NCBI GenBank assembly: GCA_963835525.1
Contig: CAWIFM010000002.1
Coordinates: forward strand, 1 to 64,000
Length of the DNA stretch: 64,000 bases
From: DASSUW01 sp963835525
Lineage (GTDB): Bacteria > Actinomycetota > Thermoleophilia > Solirubrobacterales > Solirubrobacteraceae
Direction of reading: 5' to 3'
Shown: positions 8,827 through 17,425 of the stretch, one piece after another
Numbering within the stretch: the stretch's first letter is position 1
Layout: every line of letters begins with the position of its first letter
Notes under the pieces: generated by a model
The model's database searches: none
What the model saw: only the letters and a program-made list of their open reading frames with translations
What the model was told of the DNA's origin: nothing
Translations under genes and position numbers: made by a program

Positions 8827-8985
8827 ACGAACTTCGGCTGGGTGGGGCGGTGGGGGAGCCGCCCGCGCTGGCGATCCCTCGTCGGCGTGGCGCAAAAGGG
8901 TCGCCTATGCGACCGAAAAGCGCCACGCGTCCCGGCGCGGCCGCGGAATCGGCCGACCCCGCCTCCTTACAAGCCCGGGGTTCGT
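8827..8985. repeat. Long imperfect palindrome, element 1 (about 159 bp)
   Basis: The termini ACGAAC and GTTCGT, with partly complementary arms between them, fill the gap between the response regulator stop and acpS. The centre is a strong nested hairpin: CGTGGCGC (8886-8893) pairs with GCGCCACG (8920-8927), and inside it GGTCGC-CTAT-GCGACC. Its right arm resembles the right arm of the palindrome at 35139-35289 (shared GGAGGCG and GGCCGCGCCGG-like blocks), which suggests one dispersed family. It could act as a transcription terminator or RNA-processing hairpin. Confidence 0.55.
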
Positions 8986-9014
8986 GGACGGCGAACGTTA
9001 GAGTCGCCGCCGAA

Positions 9015-9365
9015 ATGGTCGGCATCGACCTCCTGGAGATCGACCGCCTCGAGCGCGCGCTCGCTCGGCGCCCCAAGCTGGCGGAGCGGATCTTCACCGA
9101 CGGCGAGCGGGCCTATGCGGCCACGCGCGCGCGGCCGGTGATGCACCTGGCGGCGCGTTTCTGCGCCAAGGAGGCGGTGGCGAAAGCGCTCGAGCTGCGC
9201 GAGTGGAGCTGGCGCGACGTCGAGGTGCTCGGCGGCGGCGACGAGCCGCCCTCCGTCAAGCTCACCGGCGCGGCGGGCGCCAGGGCGGCCGAGCTCGGCA
9301 AGGAGGTGAGCGTGTCGCTCACTCACCAGCACGGCATGGCGGCGGCCGTGGCGGTCCTCACGTGA
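9015..9365 (+). CDS. acpS: Holo-[acyl-carrier-protein] synthase
   Basis: Phosphopantetheinyl transferase of 116 aa that activates acyl carrier protein with CoA in the cytoplasm. The N-terminal GIDLLEIDRLER carries the first Mg-binding Asp, and FCAKEAVAKAL holds the conserved Lys-Glu pair. The C-terminal SLTHQHGMAAAVAV is the usual closing motif. Length is normal for AcpS. The start is the ATG before GIDLLEI; upstream sequence belongs to the palindrome. The stop overlaps the GTG of the next gene (GTGA), so the two are coupled. Confidence 0.92.
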   Translation: MVGIDLLEIDRLERALARRPKLAERIFTDGERAYAATRARPVMHLAARFCAKEAVAKALELREWSWRDVEVLGGGDEPPSVKLTGAAGARAAELGKEVSVSLTHQHGMAAAVAVLT

Positions 9366-10864
9366 GGTGGCTCGAGCCGCTCCCGACGGCGGAGCAGATG
9401 CGCGCGACCGACCGCTGGGCGATCGAGGAGCGCGAGGTGCCCTCGCTCGACCTCATGGAGCGCGCGGGTGAGGGGCTTGCCCATGTGATCGCCCGCCAGG
9501 CGCCGGCGGGCCGGATCGTCGTGGTCTGCGGCAAGGGGAACAACGGCGGGGACGGCTTCGTGGCCGCTCGCGTGCTCCGCGAGGCCGGTCGCGAGGTCGA
9601 CGTCCTGGCCGTCTGGGGGGTGGAGACGCTCCAGGGCGACGCCGCCGAGATGCTCCAGCGGCTTCCCGGCGAGCCGCCGGAGCCGTTCGAGGCGGGCCGG
9701 CTGGAGGGGGCGCACGCGATCGTCGACGCGCTGCTGGGCACCGGGACCACGGGCGCGCCCCGCGAGCCGGCCGCCGGTGTCATCGACGCGATCAACGCGG
9801 CCGGCGTGCCGGTGATCGCCGCCGACGTGCCGTCCGGCGTCGACGCCTCCACCGGCGCCGTGGCCGGCCCGGCGGTCCGGGCCGTCGCCACCGCCACGTT
9901 CCATCGCGCGAAGCCGGGCCTGTGGATCCACCCCGGCAAGGCCCACGCCGGCGCCGTCGAGGTGATCGACATCGGGATCCCGTCCGGCGCGCCCGCCGAG
10001 CCCGAGATCGGCCTGATCCGCCCCGGCGTGCTCGAGGAGATGCCGCGCCGCACGCCGGAGTCGACGAAGTTCAGCTCCGGCAACGTGTTCGTGATCGGCG
10101 GCTCCACCGGCCTCACGGGCGCGCCGACGATGGCCGCCATGGCGGCGATGCGCGCCGGCGCGGGCTACGTGACCGTCGGCGCGCCCGCCTCGCTGGAGGG
10201 CACGTTCGCCACGCGGCTGCTGGAGGCGATGCTGGCCGGCCTGCCCGAGCAGGACGGCTCGCTGACCGCGGAGGCGGTCGAGCCGGCCGTGAAGGCGATC
10301 CGCCGCGCCGACGCGGTCGTCCTGGGGCCTGGGCTCGGCCGCGGCGAGGGCGCCCGGGCCTTCGTGCGGGCGCTGTTCGAGCGCGTCGACGTGCCGCTGG
10401 TGGTCGACGCCGACGGCCTGAACGCCCTCGCTGGCATCTGGGACGAGCTGCCGCAGCGTCGCTGGCCGACCGTCCTGACCCCCCACGCCGGCGAGCTCGG
10501 CCGCCTGCTGGGGATCGAGTCGGACGAGATCGGCGCCGAGCGCCTCGCGCACGCGCGGGCCGCGGCCGCGCACGCGCGCGCGATCGTGGTTCTGAAGGGC
10601 GACGACACGCTGGTCGCGGCGCCCACCGGCCGCGTGGCCGTCTCGCCGGGCGGCGCGCCGGGCCTGGCCACCGCGGGCACCGGCGACGTCCTCTCCGGCG
10701 TGCTCGGCGCGATGCTGGCCAAGGGCCTCGCGCCCGCCCACGCCGCCTGTGCCGCCGTCCACGTGCACCTGCGGGCCGGGAAGCTCGCGGCCGAGCCGCA
10801 CGGGCCGGACGCGGTGATCGCCTCCGACGTGATCGCCCTCCTGCCAAAGGCGCTCGTAAAGTAA
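9362..10864 (+). CDS. nnr: Bifunctional NAD(P)HX epimerase / ADP-dependent NAD(P)HX dehydratase
   Basis: Metabolite-repair enzyme of 500 aa that restores hydrated NADH/NADPH. The N-terminal YjeF domain has the GKGNNGGDGFVAARVL motif, followed near residue 230 by a carbohydrate-kinase-fold domain with GPGLGRGEGARAF, VDADGLNAL and the phosphate-binding AGTGDVLSGVLGAML. GTG 9362 overlaps the acpS stop. Fusion of both activities and a position next to acpS and alr are common in bacteria. Confidence 0.93.
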   Translation: MRWLEPLPTAEQMRATDRWAIEEREVPSLDLMERAGEGLAHVIARQAPAGRIVVVCGKGNNGGDGFVAARVLREAGREVDVLAVWGVETLQGDAAEMLQRLPGEPPEPFEAGRLEGAHAIVDALLGTGTTGAPREPAAGVIDAINAAGVPVIAADVPSGVDASTGAVAGPAVRAVATATFHRAKPGLWIHPGKAHAGAVEVIDIGIPSGAPAEPEIGLIRPGVLEEMPRRTPESTKFSSGNVFVIGGSTGLTGAPTMAAMAAMRAGAGYVTVGAPASLEGTFATRLLEAMLAGLPEQDGSLTAEAVEPAVKAIRRADAVVLGPGLGRGEGARAFVRALFERVDVPLVVDADGLNALAGIWDELPQRRWPTVLTPHAGELGRLLGIESDEIGAERLAHARAAAAHARAIVVLKGDDTLVAAPTGRVAVSPGGAPGLATAGTGDVLSGVLGAMLAKGLAPAHAACAAVHVHLRAGKLAAEPHGPDAVIASDVIALLPKALVK

Positions 10865-10919
10865 CGTCGCCCGAAGGTCCGAACTTGTGAGGACCGGCAG
10901 GGCGAAACCGGATTCAGCG

Positions 10920-11384
10920 ATGGCCCGAACCGTACGCGAGATCATGATCACGGACGTCCCGACGGTGACGGTCGCGGACTCGGTCGAGACGGTGCTGCAC
11001 GTGCTGCGCGAGCACGAGCTGCCGGGCGTGCCGGTGGTCAACGAGGGCGGCCGCTGCGTCGGGATCATCACCGAGGCCGACCTCGTGCTCACCGACGAGA
11101 ACGAGGACTTCCACCTGCCGCACTACTTCCAGCTGATGGGCGGCATCGTCTTCCTCGAGTCGGTCTCGCACTGGGAGGAGCGAGTGCGCAAGGCGTTCGC
11201 CGCGACGGCGGAGGACATGATGACCCCGGAGCCGATCACCATCGAGCCGTCCGCCACCGTGCGCGAGGCCGCGCACCTGATCGCGCTCAAGAAGCACAAC
11301 CGCCTGCCGGTCATCGAGCACGGGCGCCTGGTCGGCGTCGTGACCCGGGTCGACGTGCTGGACGCGCTGGCCTCCGAGGACTGA
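10920..11384 (+). CDS. CBS-domain pair protein
   Basis: Protein of 154 aa made of two CBS motifs. The first is near TVREIMITDVPTVTVADSV and the second near MTPEPITIEPSATVREA; together they form an adenosine-nucleotide-sensing Bateman module without any attached catalytic domain. A 40-residue insertion separates the motifs. ATG 10920 was chosen; an in-frame GTG at 10887, preceded by GAAGG, would add 11 residues. It sits between nnr and alr, but its target is unknown. Confidence 0.82.
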   Translation: MARTVREIMITDVPTVTVADSVETVLHVLREHELPGVPVVNEGGRCVGIITEADLVLTDENEDFHLPHYFQLMGGIVFLESVSHWEERVRKAFAATAEDMMTPEPITIEPSATVREAAHLIALKKHNRLPVIEHGRLVGVVTRVDVLDALASED

Positions 11385-11386
11385 TC

Positions 11387-12442
11387 GTGAGGGCCCTGGC
11401 CCGGGTCGACCTGGGCGCGATCGAGCGCAACTGCGCGCGCCTCGCCGCCCTCGCGGCGCCGGCGAAGCTGTGCGCCGTGGTCAAGGCCGACGGCTACGGC
11501 CACGGGGCGGTCCCGGCGGCCCGCGCCGCGCAGGCCGGCGGCGCGCCGTGGCTGGCCGTGGCCACCGCGGGCGAGGCGTACGAGCTGCGGTCGGCGGGCG
11601 TGGGAGGGCCGATCCTGGTCATGGGCGCGCTCGCGCCGGCCGAGCTCGACGTGGCGCTCGAGGCGCGCGCGGACGTCGTCGCCTGGCGCGAGGAGTTCGC
11701 GGCCTCGCTGCCCGAGCGGGCCCGCGTGCACGTCAAGCTCGACACCGGGATGGGCCGGCTGGGCACGCGCGACCCGGACGAGGCCTCGCGGGTGGTCGAG
11801 GCGGCGGGCGACCGGCTCGCCGGGCTGATGACGCACTTCGCGACGGCCGACGAGGACGACGCGAGCTTCCTCGAGGCGCAGCTCGAGCGCTTCGAGGAGT
11901 GGATCGCCCGCCATCCCGGCGTGCCCGTCCACGCGGCCAACTCGGCCGCGACGCTCCGCCTGCCGGCCGCTCGCTTCGACATGGTGCGCTGCGGCATCGC
12001 GATCTACGGCATGGACCCGTTCGGGCGCGACCCCGCCGCCCACGGGCTGGAGCCGGCGCTCGAGCTGGTCAGCTACGTCGCCGAGGTCAAGCGCGCGCGG
12101 CCGGGGGAGAGCGCCGGCTACGGCCGCCGGTTCGTGGCCGAGCGCGAGACGTGGCTGGGCACCATCCCGATCGGCTATGGCGACGGCTACCGCCGCGGGC
12201 TCACCAACGACGCGGACGTCCTCGTCGGTGGCCGCCGCGTGCCGCTGGTGGGCACGGTCTCGATGGACAACATCACCGTGGACCTCGGCGACGAGCCGGT
12301 GGAGCGCGGGGCCGAGGCGGTCCTGATCGGCGCCCGCGGCGGCGAGCGGATCCTGGCCGAGGAGCTCGCTGCGCGGCTGGGGACGATCAACTACGAGATC
12401 ACGTGCGGCCTCTCGCCGCGCGTGCCGCGGGAGCACCGTTGA
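11387..12442 (+). CDS. alr: Alanine racemase
   Basis: PLP-dependent enzyme of 351 aa that makes D-alanine for peptidoglycan. The lysine that binds PLP is in AVVKADGYGHGA; GTIPIGYGDGYRRG holds the catalytic tyrosine region and GTVSMDNITVDL the C-terminal domain signature. Starts with GTG two bases after the CBS gene stop; its own stop overlaps the TTG of the next gene (TTGA). Length is slightly below the usual 360-380. Confidence 0.94.
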   Translation: MRALARVDLGAIERNCARLAALAAPAKLCAVVKADGYGHGAVPAARAAQAGGAPWLAVATAGEAYELRSAGVGGPILVMGALAPAELDVALEARADVVAWREEFAASLPERARVHVKLDTGMGRLGTRDPDEASRVVEAAGDRLAGLMTHFATADEDDASFLEAQLERFEEWIARHPGVPVHAANSAATLRLPAARFDMVRCGIAIYGMDPFGRDPAAHGLEPALELVSYVAEVKRARPGESAGYGRRFVAERETWLGTIPIGYGDGYRRGLTNDADVLVGGRRVPLVGTVSMDNITVDLGDEPVERGAEAVLIGARGGERILAEELAARLGTINYEITCGLSPRVPREHR

Positions 12443-13807
12443 GCACGGAGCCGCTGGAGCTCGCTCGCGAGGCCCTGTCGGGGCACGAGGCGTGGCTCGT
12501 GGGCGGCGCCGTGCGCGACCGCCTGCTCGGCCGGCCGACCGACGACGTCGACATCACGCTGGCCGGCAACCCGCGCCAGGCGGCGCGCACGATCGCGCGC
12601 GCCGGCGGCGGCGTCGCCTTCGAGCTGTCGGGCGCGTTCGGGGCCTGGCGCGTGGTCGGGCCCGGCCACGGCTGGCACGTCGATCTCGTGACCCTGCAGG
12701 GCGACATCGACGCCGACCTCGCCGCGCGCGACTTCACGATCAACGCGATGGCCGAGCCGCTGGCCGGCGGCGACCTGCTCGACCCGCACGACGGCCGCGC
12801 CGACGTCGAGGCGCCGGCTGGTCCGGATGGTGTCCACGACCGCGATGGCCGACGATCCGCTGCGCACCCTGCGCGCCGTGCGGCTCGTCACCGAGCTCGG
12901 CTTCGAGCTGGACCCGGCGACCGCGGCGAGCATCGCCGAACACGCGCCCTCGATCGACCTCGTGGCCCCCGAGCGCGTGTTCGGCGAGCTCAAGCGCGTC
13001 GTCACCGCGGACCGCGCCCGCCAGGGGCTCGAGCTGATGGGCGCACACGGGCTGATCGACGCGGTGCTGCCCGAGCTGGCCGCGCTGCGCGGGGTCGAGC
13101 AGAACGAGTTCCACCACGCCGACGTCCTCGGCCACACGCTCGAGGTGCTCGACGCGGTCGCCGCCCTCGAGCGGGGCGACCTGGGCGACAACGTCGCCGA
13201 CCTGCTCGCCGCGCCGCTGGCCGACGAGCTCACGCGCGGCGGCGCGATGCGCTTCGCCGCCCTGCTGCACGACGCCGCCAAGCCGCAGACCCGCGACGTG
13301 CGTCCCGACGGGCGCGTCACGTTCATCGGGCACGACGAGGTCGGCGCCCGGCTGTCACGCGACGTGCTGCGCCGCCTGCGCGCGTCCCAGCGAACGATCG
13401 ACTACGTGGCGGCGCTCACGCTGCACCACCTGCGCCTCGGGTTCCTCGTCCACCGGCAGCCGCTCGACCGCCGCGAGATCTGGCGCTACCGGCGCGCCAC
13501 CGCACCGTGGACCGACGACGTCACGGTCTTCACCGTCGCTGACCGGCTGGCCACGCGCGGGCGCAACGCAGAGGAGGCGATCACCGCCCACGTGGAGCTC
13601 GCGCGCGACATGCTGGCCGCCGCTCCTCCGCCCACGGAGCCGCTGATCCGCGGCGACGACCTGGCGCGCGAGCTGGGGATCGTCCCCGGCCCGCGGCTCG
13701 GCGAGCTGCTCGCCCAGCTCGAGGAGGACCGCTACGCCGGCGCCATCGCCACCCGCGAGGAGGCGATCGCCAGGGCCCGGCAGTTAGCCTCAGGCGATGC
13801 CCGCTGA
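12439..13807 (+). CDS. tRNA nucleotidyltransferase/poly(A) polymerase family with HD domain, one frameshift
   Basis: Class II nucleotidyltransferase of about 455 aa that would add CCA (or A) to tRNA 3' ends. The head domain has AWLVGGAVRDRLLGRPTDD-VDI with the catalytic DxD, then RDFTINAMA. After a break at about 12807-12825 the second frame gives MADDPLRTLRAVRLVTELGF and an HD phosphohydrolase motif (LLHDAAKP). The break falls where VEARRLVRM would be expected, so a one- or two-base indel explains it. TTG start overlaps the alr stop. The gene is essential in related bacteria, so a consensus error is more likely than real inactivation. Confidence 0.85.
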
Positions 13808-14207
13808 CCCTGACTGCCTGTTCTGCAAGATCGTCGCCGGCGAGATCCCGTCCACCCGCGTGGACGAGGACGAGCGCACCGTCGCCTTCATGGACATCAA
13901 CCCCGCCACGCACGGCCACCTGCTGGTGATCCCGCGCGAGCACTCGACCGACCTGCTGGAGGTGCCCGAGGAAGACCTCGAGGCGTGCGCGCGGATGGCG
14001 AAGAAGCTCGCCGCGCGGGCGAAGGAGCGGCTCGACGCCGACGGCGTGAACCTGCTCAACTCCTGCGGCCGGGAGGCGTGGCAGACGGTCTTCCACTTCC
14101 ACGTGCACGTGATCCCGCGCTACGCGAACGACCCGCTGCGCCTGCCGTGGGTGCCCGGCCCGGGCGACCGCGACGAGATCGCCGCCGCCGCCCAGGCGCT
14201 CACCTGA
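13797..14207 (+). CDS. HIT-family nucleotide hydrolase
   Basis: Small hydrolase of 136 aa, probably acting on AMP-linked dinucleotides. CLFCKIVAGEIPS is the usual N-terminal motif (a Cys pair that may bind zinc), and the HIT motif HFHVHVIPRY carries the catalytic histidines. The start overlaps the end of the preceding gene by 11 bp, making it the last cistron of the acpS-to-HIT block. It is convergent with the secreted beta-helix gene and separated from it by only three bases. Confidence 0.92.
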   Translation: MPADPDCLFCKIVAGEIPSTRVDEDERTVAFMDINPATHGHLLVIPREHSTDLLEVPEEDLEACARMAKKLAARAKERLDADGVNLLNSCGREAWQTVFHFHVHVIPRYANDPLRLPWVPGPGDRDEIAAAAQALT

Positions 14208-14210
14208 TCG

Positions 14211-16124
14211 CTACATCCCTGCCTCGGCCTGCAGCTCGGAGGCGCTCAACGCGCGGTCGTAGAGACGGACCTCGTCGAGCCGGCCCGTGAAGCCGCCGAG
14301 CTGCAGGGCGGCCGCCGGCGCCCCCTGCCGCGTCGTGCGCGCCCCGACCTCGTGCCCGTTGACGTACCCGCGCACGCTCCCGCCGGACCAGGTGGCAGCC
14401 ACGTGGACCCATTCGCCGGCCTTCACGGATCGCGGGACCGCGACGCGCTCACCGCCGTTGATGACGACGACGCGTGCATCCCGTCGAGACTCCGGCTTGA
14501 ACCAGCCGGTCACCGTCACGATGCGCGCCGCGCCGGTCGAGAGCCGGCGGAGCGAGACCCGCTGCCGCTTCGAGGCGAACCGAAGCGCCCGGCCGTACCG
14601 GCCCTTCACGCGCGTCGCGCCCGCGATCCTCGCGTGGTTGCCGTTCCCGGAGCGGTCCCGCACCTTCCGGCCCGAGCGCTCGTCGAAGCTCCACGCGGCG
14701 ATGAGGGCGGCGGACGGGGTCGTCCCGTCGGAGCTGGCCGACAGTAGCTGACCCGGGAACCCTGGCAGCGGAGGCAGCGGAGGCAGCGGCGGGAGCGGCG
14801 GCAGCGTGGGGGTTGGCGTGGGCGTCGGTGTGGGTGTCGGTGTCGGAGTGGGTGTCGGTGTCGGCGTCGGCGTCGGCGTGAGTCGGTGTCGGCGTGGGCG
14901 TCGGGGTCGGGGTCGGAGTGGGTGTCGGGGTCGGGGTCGGGGTCGGGTGGGAACCGGGCCGCCGGTGGAGTTGGCCTCGTCGGCGCCGGCGTCGGGCCGG
15001 TTGCCGGTGCGGCTCTCGCCGTCCAGGTCGGTGCTCACGCCGCCGCTGGGGTTGCCGAAGTCGATCGCGGCCGCCCCGGCCCGCAGGTGCAGGTCGTTGG
15101 GCTCCTGCCGGAACCCGGTCGGAGCCACCGTCCCCTGGTTGCACGCGCTGCCCGACGCGACGACGTTGTAGCGCCACGTCGCCTTGCTGCAGTTCGCGGA
15201 GGAGTTGTTGCTGATCACATTCGAGTCGATGACGTCGTTTCTGACGCCGTCACCGTTGGGGTTCAGCCACCCGAACCCCAAGGTGGCGCTGTTGTGGCGG
15301 ATCGTCACGCCGTCGCCGTCACCGAGCCCGATCGAGTAGTAGCCGCCCCCGGACGGATCGCAGCAGTCGATGAAGTTGTTCTCGATCAGCAGGTTGCGCG
15401 TGTACTGCGCGGACGGATCGGTCCCGAAGATGATCGCGAAGTGCGCGCACTGCCAGATCCGGCTGTTGCGGATCGTCACCCCGTTGACGTTGCCGATCCC
15501 GATGCAGTCGATATGCGCCCCCGACGTGAACTTGCGGAAGTCGTGGATGTCCATCGAATCGAACAGGATGTCCGTCGCCGGATCAGAAGACTGATACGGC
15601 TCGGTGATCCAGTTCATCCCCTCCTGAGCCGCGCTGTCAGGCCCGTCGACCTCGCCATCGAGATACTGGATGTGATCCGAGCCGCGGATGAAGAACTGCC
15701 GCATCTTGATCCGCCGGTAGACGATGTTCTGCGCCTCCTGGCGGTTGTAAGTCGCGGCGTTGACCGTGAAGTCACGGAACTCCATGTACGAGCCGCGGGT
15801 GATGTCGATCGACCCCACCGTCACGGAGGCCCCGGCTGCAGGACGGAACACGACTGCCGGCCCTGACGCCTTCGGCGCCGCGTCGATGTCCTGGCCACCA
15901 TAGGAACCCGCGCGGATCTCCACCGTGTCGCCGGCCGCCGCCACCGAATACGCCCGCTCGAACGACCCGCAGGGCGCCGACGAGGAGCACGCCGCCGAAT
16001 CCGAGCCCGACGGCGACACATACAGCGTCGCCGCCTGCGCAGACACCGCAGCCGACAACACGACGACCAGCGAGAACAGCAGAACTGCAGAAGCACGGCG
16101 GGTTGCCCCGGCGGCAGCGGGCAT
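14211..16124 (-). CDS. Secreted right-handed beta-helix protein with PT-rich linker and LamG domain
   Basis: Exported protein of about 637 aa. A signal peptide (hydrophobic SAVLLFSLVVVLSAAVSAQA) is followed by YVSPSGSDSAAC, the usual beginning of parallel beta-helix/pectate-lyase-like proteins. Asn-rich repeats (IRNSRIW, IENNFIDCC, IRHNSATL) then form the solenoid. A proline/threonine linker leads to a C-terminal concanavalin/LamG domain (LIAAWSFDERSGRKVRDRSG ... RLDEVRLYDRALSASEL). It likely binds or cleaves polysaccharide at the cell surface. Start ATG 16124 has GGAGG five bases upstream. The linker is read in another frame for about 60 bases, see the repeat entry. Confidence 0.83.
   Translation of the reverse strand: MPAAAGATRRASAVLLFSLVVVLSAAVSAQAATLYVSPSGSDSAACSSSAPCGSFERAYSVAAAGDTVEIRAGSYGGQDIDAAPKASGPAVVFRPAAGASVTVGSIDITRGSYMEFRDFTVNAATYNRQEAQNIVYRRIKMRQFFIRGSDHIQYLDGEVDGPDSAAQEGMNWITEPYQSSDPATDILFDSMDIHDFRKFTSGAHIDCIGIGNVNGVTIRNSRIWQCAHFAIIFGTDPSAQYTRNLLIENNFIDCCDPSGGGYYSIGLGDGDGVTIRHNSATLGFGWLNPNGDGVRNDVIDSNVISNNSSANCSKATWRYNVVASGSACNQGTVAPTGFRQEPNDLHLRAGAAAIDFGNPSGGVSTDLDGESRTGNRPDAGADEANSTGGPVPTRPRPRPRHPLRPRPRRPRRHRLTPTPTPTPTPTPTPTPTPTPTPTPTLPPLPPLPPLPPLPGFPGQLLSASSDGTTPSAALIAAWSFDERSGRKVRDRSGNGNHARIAGATRVKGRYGRALRFASKRQRVSLRRLSTGAARIVTVTGWFKPESRRDARVVVINGGERVAVPRSVKAGEWVHVAATWSGGSVRGYVNGHEVGARTTRQGAPAAALQLGGFTGRLDEVRLYDRALSASELQAEAGM
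14806..14955 (-). repeat. Hexanucleotide-type repeat encoding a Thr-Pro linker
   Basis: Imperfect tandem GTCGGN/GTGGGN units encode alternating Pro-Thr in the secreted protein. Between roughly 14883 and 14945 the annotated frame reads Arg/Pro-rich while the neighbouring frame keeps Pro-Thr. Two compensating single-base changes therefore seem to bracket the middle of the array: a lone extra base in GGCGTGAGTCGG at one end and one near GGTCGGGTGGG at the other. Confidence 0.75.
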
Positions 16125-16130
16125 CGGCAC

Positions 16131-16488
16131 CTCCTGGGCGCTTGACGAGACGACGAGATCGGGATCCGCCCAGATCCGCGCGCAGGCACGCGCGCGGCCA
16201 CGAACTACTCGTGAAGCCGTTCTGCTGAGCTACCGTGCCCTTGAACGGATCTGTGCCTCGAGCTCTGCGCCCCCGCCGGTGCCGGTGCTCGGACGGCCCC
16301 CTGTCTGACGCTCAGCTATTTCCCACGGATCAGAAGTCTTCAAACCGGTTCTCTCCCGCTCTTGCACGCTGAGCCGCGGGCCGGATAGGTTCTCCCCGTC
16401 GGGATCGGCACTGCGGAATTCCGCGTCCGGTCGAGGTCCATTGCGGCGCGAGGCGAACCTCGCGCCGTGCAGCAAGCGGGGTCTATCT
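16131..16488. other. Intergenic region between the beta-helix gene and csp, possibly structured leader
   Basis: 358 bp without a gene. On the minus strand it would be the 5' leader of the secreted beta-helix gene. A 7-bp inverted pair (GCTCAGC 16310-16316 and GCTGAGC 16368-16374) encloses 51 bases, and GATCCGT occurs twice on the minus strand. I could not match it to a riboswitch class I know. On the plus side it carries the csp hairpin. No convincing promoter hexamers were seen. Confidence 0.4.
16444..16467 (+). other. 10-bp hairpin in the cold-shock gene 5' leader
   Basis: CGGCGCGAGG (16444-16453) pairs perfectly with CCTCGCGCCG (16458-16467) around a CGAA tetraloop, ending 21 bases before the csp GTG. 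It may stabilise or regulate the csp mRNA, or end an upstream transcript. Confidence 0.55.
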
Positions 16489-16692
16489 GTGGGTACCGGT
16501 ACGGTCAAGTGGTTCAGCGACGACAAGGGCTTCGGGTTCATCACGCCCGACGAGGGAGGCCGTGACCTCTTCGTCCACTTCACGGGCATCACGGGCGACG
16601 GTTATCGGTCGCTCGCGGAGGGCGCCAAGGTCGCCTACGAGGAGGAGGCGGGCGACAAGGGCCCGAAGGCCATAAACGTAGAGAAGCTCTAG
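16489..16692 (+). CDS. Cold-shock domain protein (CspA family)
   Basis: RNA/ssDNA-binding OB-fold protein of 67 aa, the normal length for the family. The RNP1-like GFGFITPDEGG and RNP2-like DLFVHFTGI motifs are intact, after TGTVKWFSDDKG. The GTG at 16489 is chosen because it gives the canonical VGTGTVKWF start; the longer frame would add an unlikely Cys/Arg-rich leader encoded by the hairpin. Followed by a terminator-like hairpin. Confidence 0.93.
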   Translation: MGTGTVKWFSDDKGFGFITPDEGGRDLFVHFTGITGDGYRSLAEGAKVAYEEEAGDKGPKAINVEKL

Positions 16693-16696
16693 AACC

Positions 16697-16714
16697 CGCG
16701 GGCCGGGGCCCGCG
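16697..16714 (+). terminator. Hairpin after the cold-shock gene
   Basis: CGCGGG...CCCGCG with a short G/C loop starts five bases after the csp stop. No T-run follows, so termination is likely but not certain. Confidence 0.45.
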
Positions 16715-16753
16715 CACCACAACCCCGGCCGGTCTGTCGTGTTGAATGCCGGG

Positions 16754-17425
16754 ATGCCCCATCGCCCCAGACTCATCGCGGCTGCCGGCGCGCTGCTCGT
16801 CGCGCTCGTGTGCGCGACGCCCGCGTCGGCGCGGATCATCGAGATCGGCGCCGACGCCGCCGAAGCGACACCGACGTGCCCGTCGAGCCCCTGCCTGGCG
16901 GTCTCGCGGACGACCGGCTATCAGGCCAAGGTGGTCGACAGCCGCGAGACATACATCGTCCCGGCCCCCGGCAGGATCGTGGCCTGGACGATCTCGCTCG
17001 GCAGCCCCGACCAGCGCCAGATCGACTTCTTCAACGGCAACTACGGCGACGCGTCCGCGGGCCTGACCATCCTGCGCCGCGGCAAGCGGCTCTACCACCG
17101 CGTGCTGGGCCAGACGCCGGTGATGGACCTCGAGTCCTACTTCGGCCAGAAGGTGCAGTTCCCGCTTGACCGCTCGATCCCCGTCAAGAAGGGCTACGTG
17201 GTCGCGCTGACGGTGCCGACGTGGGCGCCGGCGCTGACCCAGCTGCTCGAGGACGGCTCCTCGTGGCGCGCGAGCCGGGCGAAGAACCGCTGCGACGACA
17301 CCGACTCGCAGACGGCACAGACGCGGATGAACACGCGCACGCAGTACCGCTGCCTGTACAAGGCGCGGCTGACCTACAGCGCGACGCTGATCACGAACCC
17401 GAAGCCCAACAAGAAGCCGGACTGA
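16754..17425 (+). CDS. Secreted protein of unknown function
   Basis: Protein of 223 aa with a clear Sec signal peptide (MPHRPRLIAAAGALLVALVC, cleavage after ASA). The mature part has paired cysteines (CPSSPC near the start, later RCDD and RCLY), consistent with disulfides outside the cell. No family is recognised. Residues VPAPGRIVAWTISLG and VPVKKGY-like segments suggest a beta-rich fold. ATG 16754 is preferred over an in-frame GTG at 16739. It is convergent with the GGDEF/HD-GYP gene, whose stop is adjacent. Confidence 0.7.
   Translation: MPHRPRLIAAAGALLVALVCATPASARIIEIGADAAEATPTCPSSPCLAVSRTTGYQAKVVDSRETYIVPAPGRIVAWTISLGSPDQRQIDFFNGNYGDASAGLTILRRGKRLYHRVLGQTPVMDLESYFGQKVQFPLDRSIPVKKGYVVALTVPTWAPALTQLLEDGSSWRASRAKNRCDDTDSQTAQTRMNTRTQYRCLYKARLTYSATLITNPKPNKKPD

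Noticed and set aside
14806..14955. CRISPR-like array
   Set aside because: Units are six bases with no spacers and encode a Pro-Thr linker. No cas genes are present in the window.
16325..16350. Possible tRNA-Sec anticodon region (CTTCAAA)
   Set aside because: The flanking bases do not form an anticodon stem and no acceptor or T-arm is present.
16131..16440. Glycine, c-di-AMP or second c-di-GMP riboswitch before the beta-helix gene
   Set aside because: Only short matches such as CGGGAGAGA were found; the conserved cores of these classes are absent.
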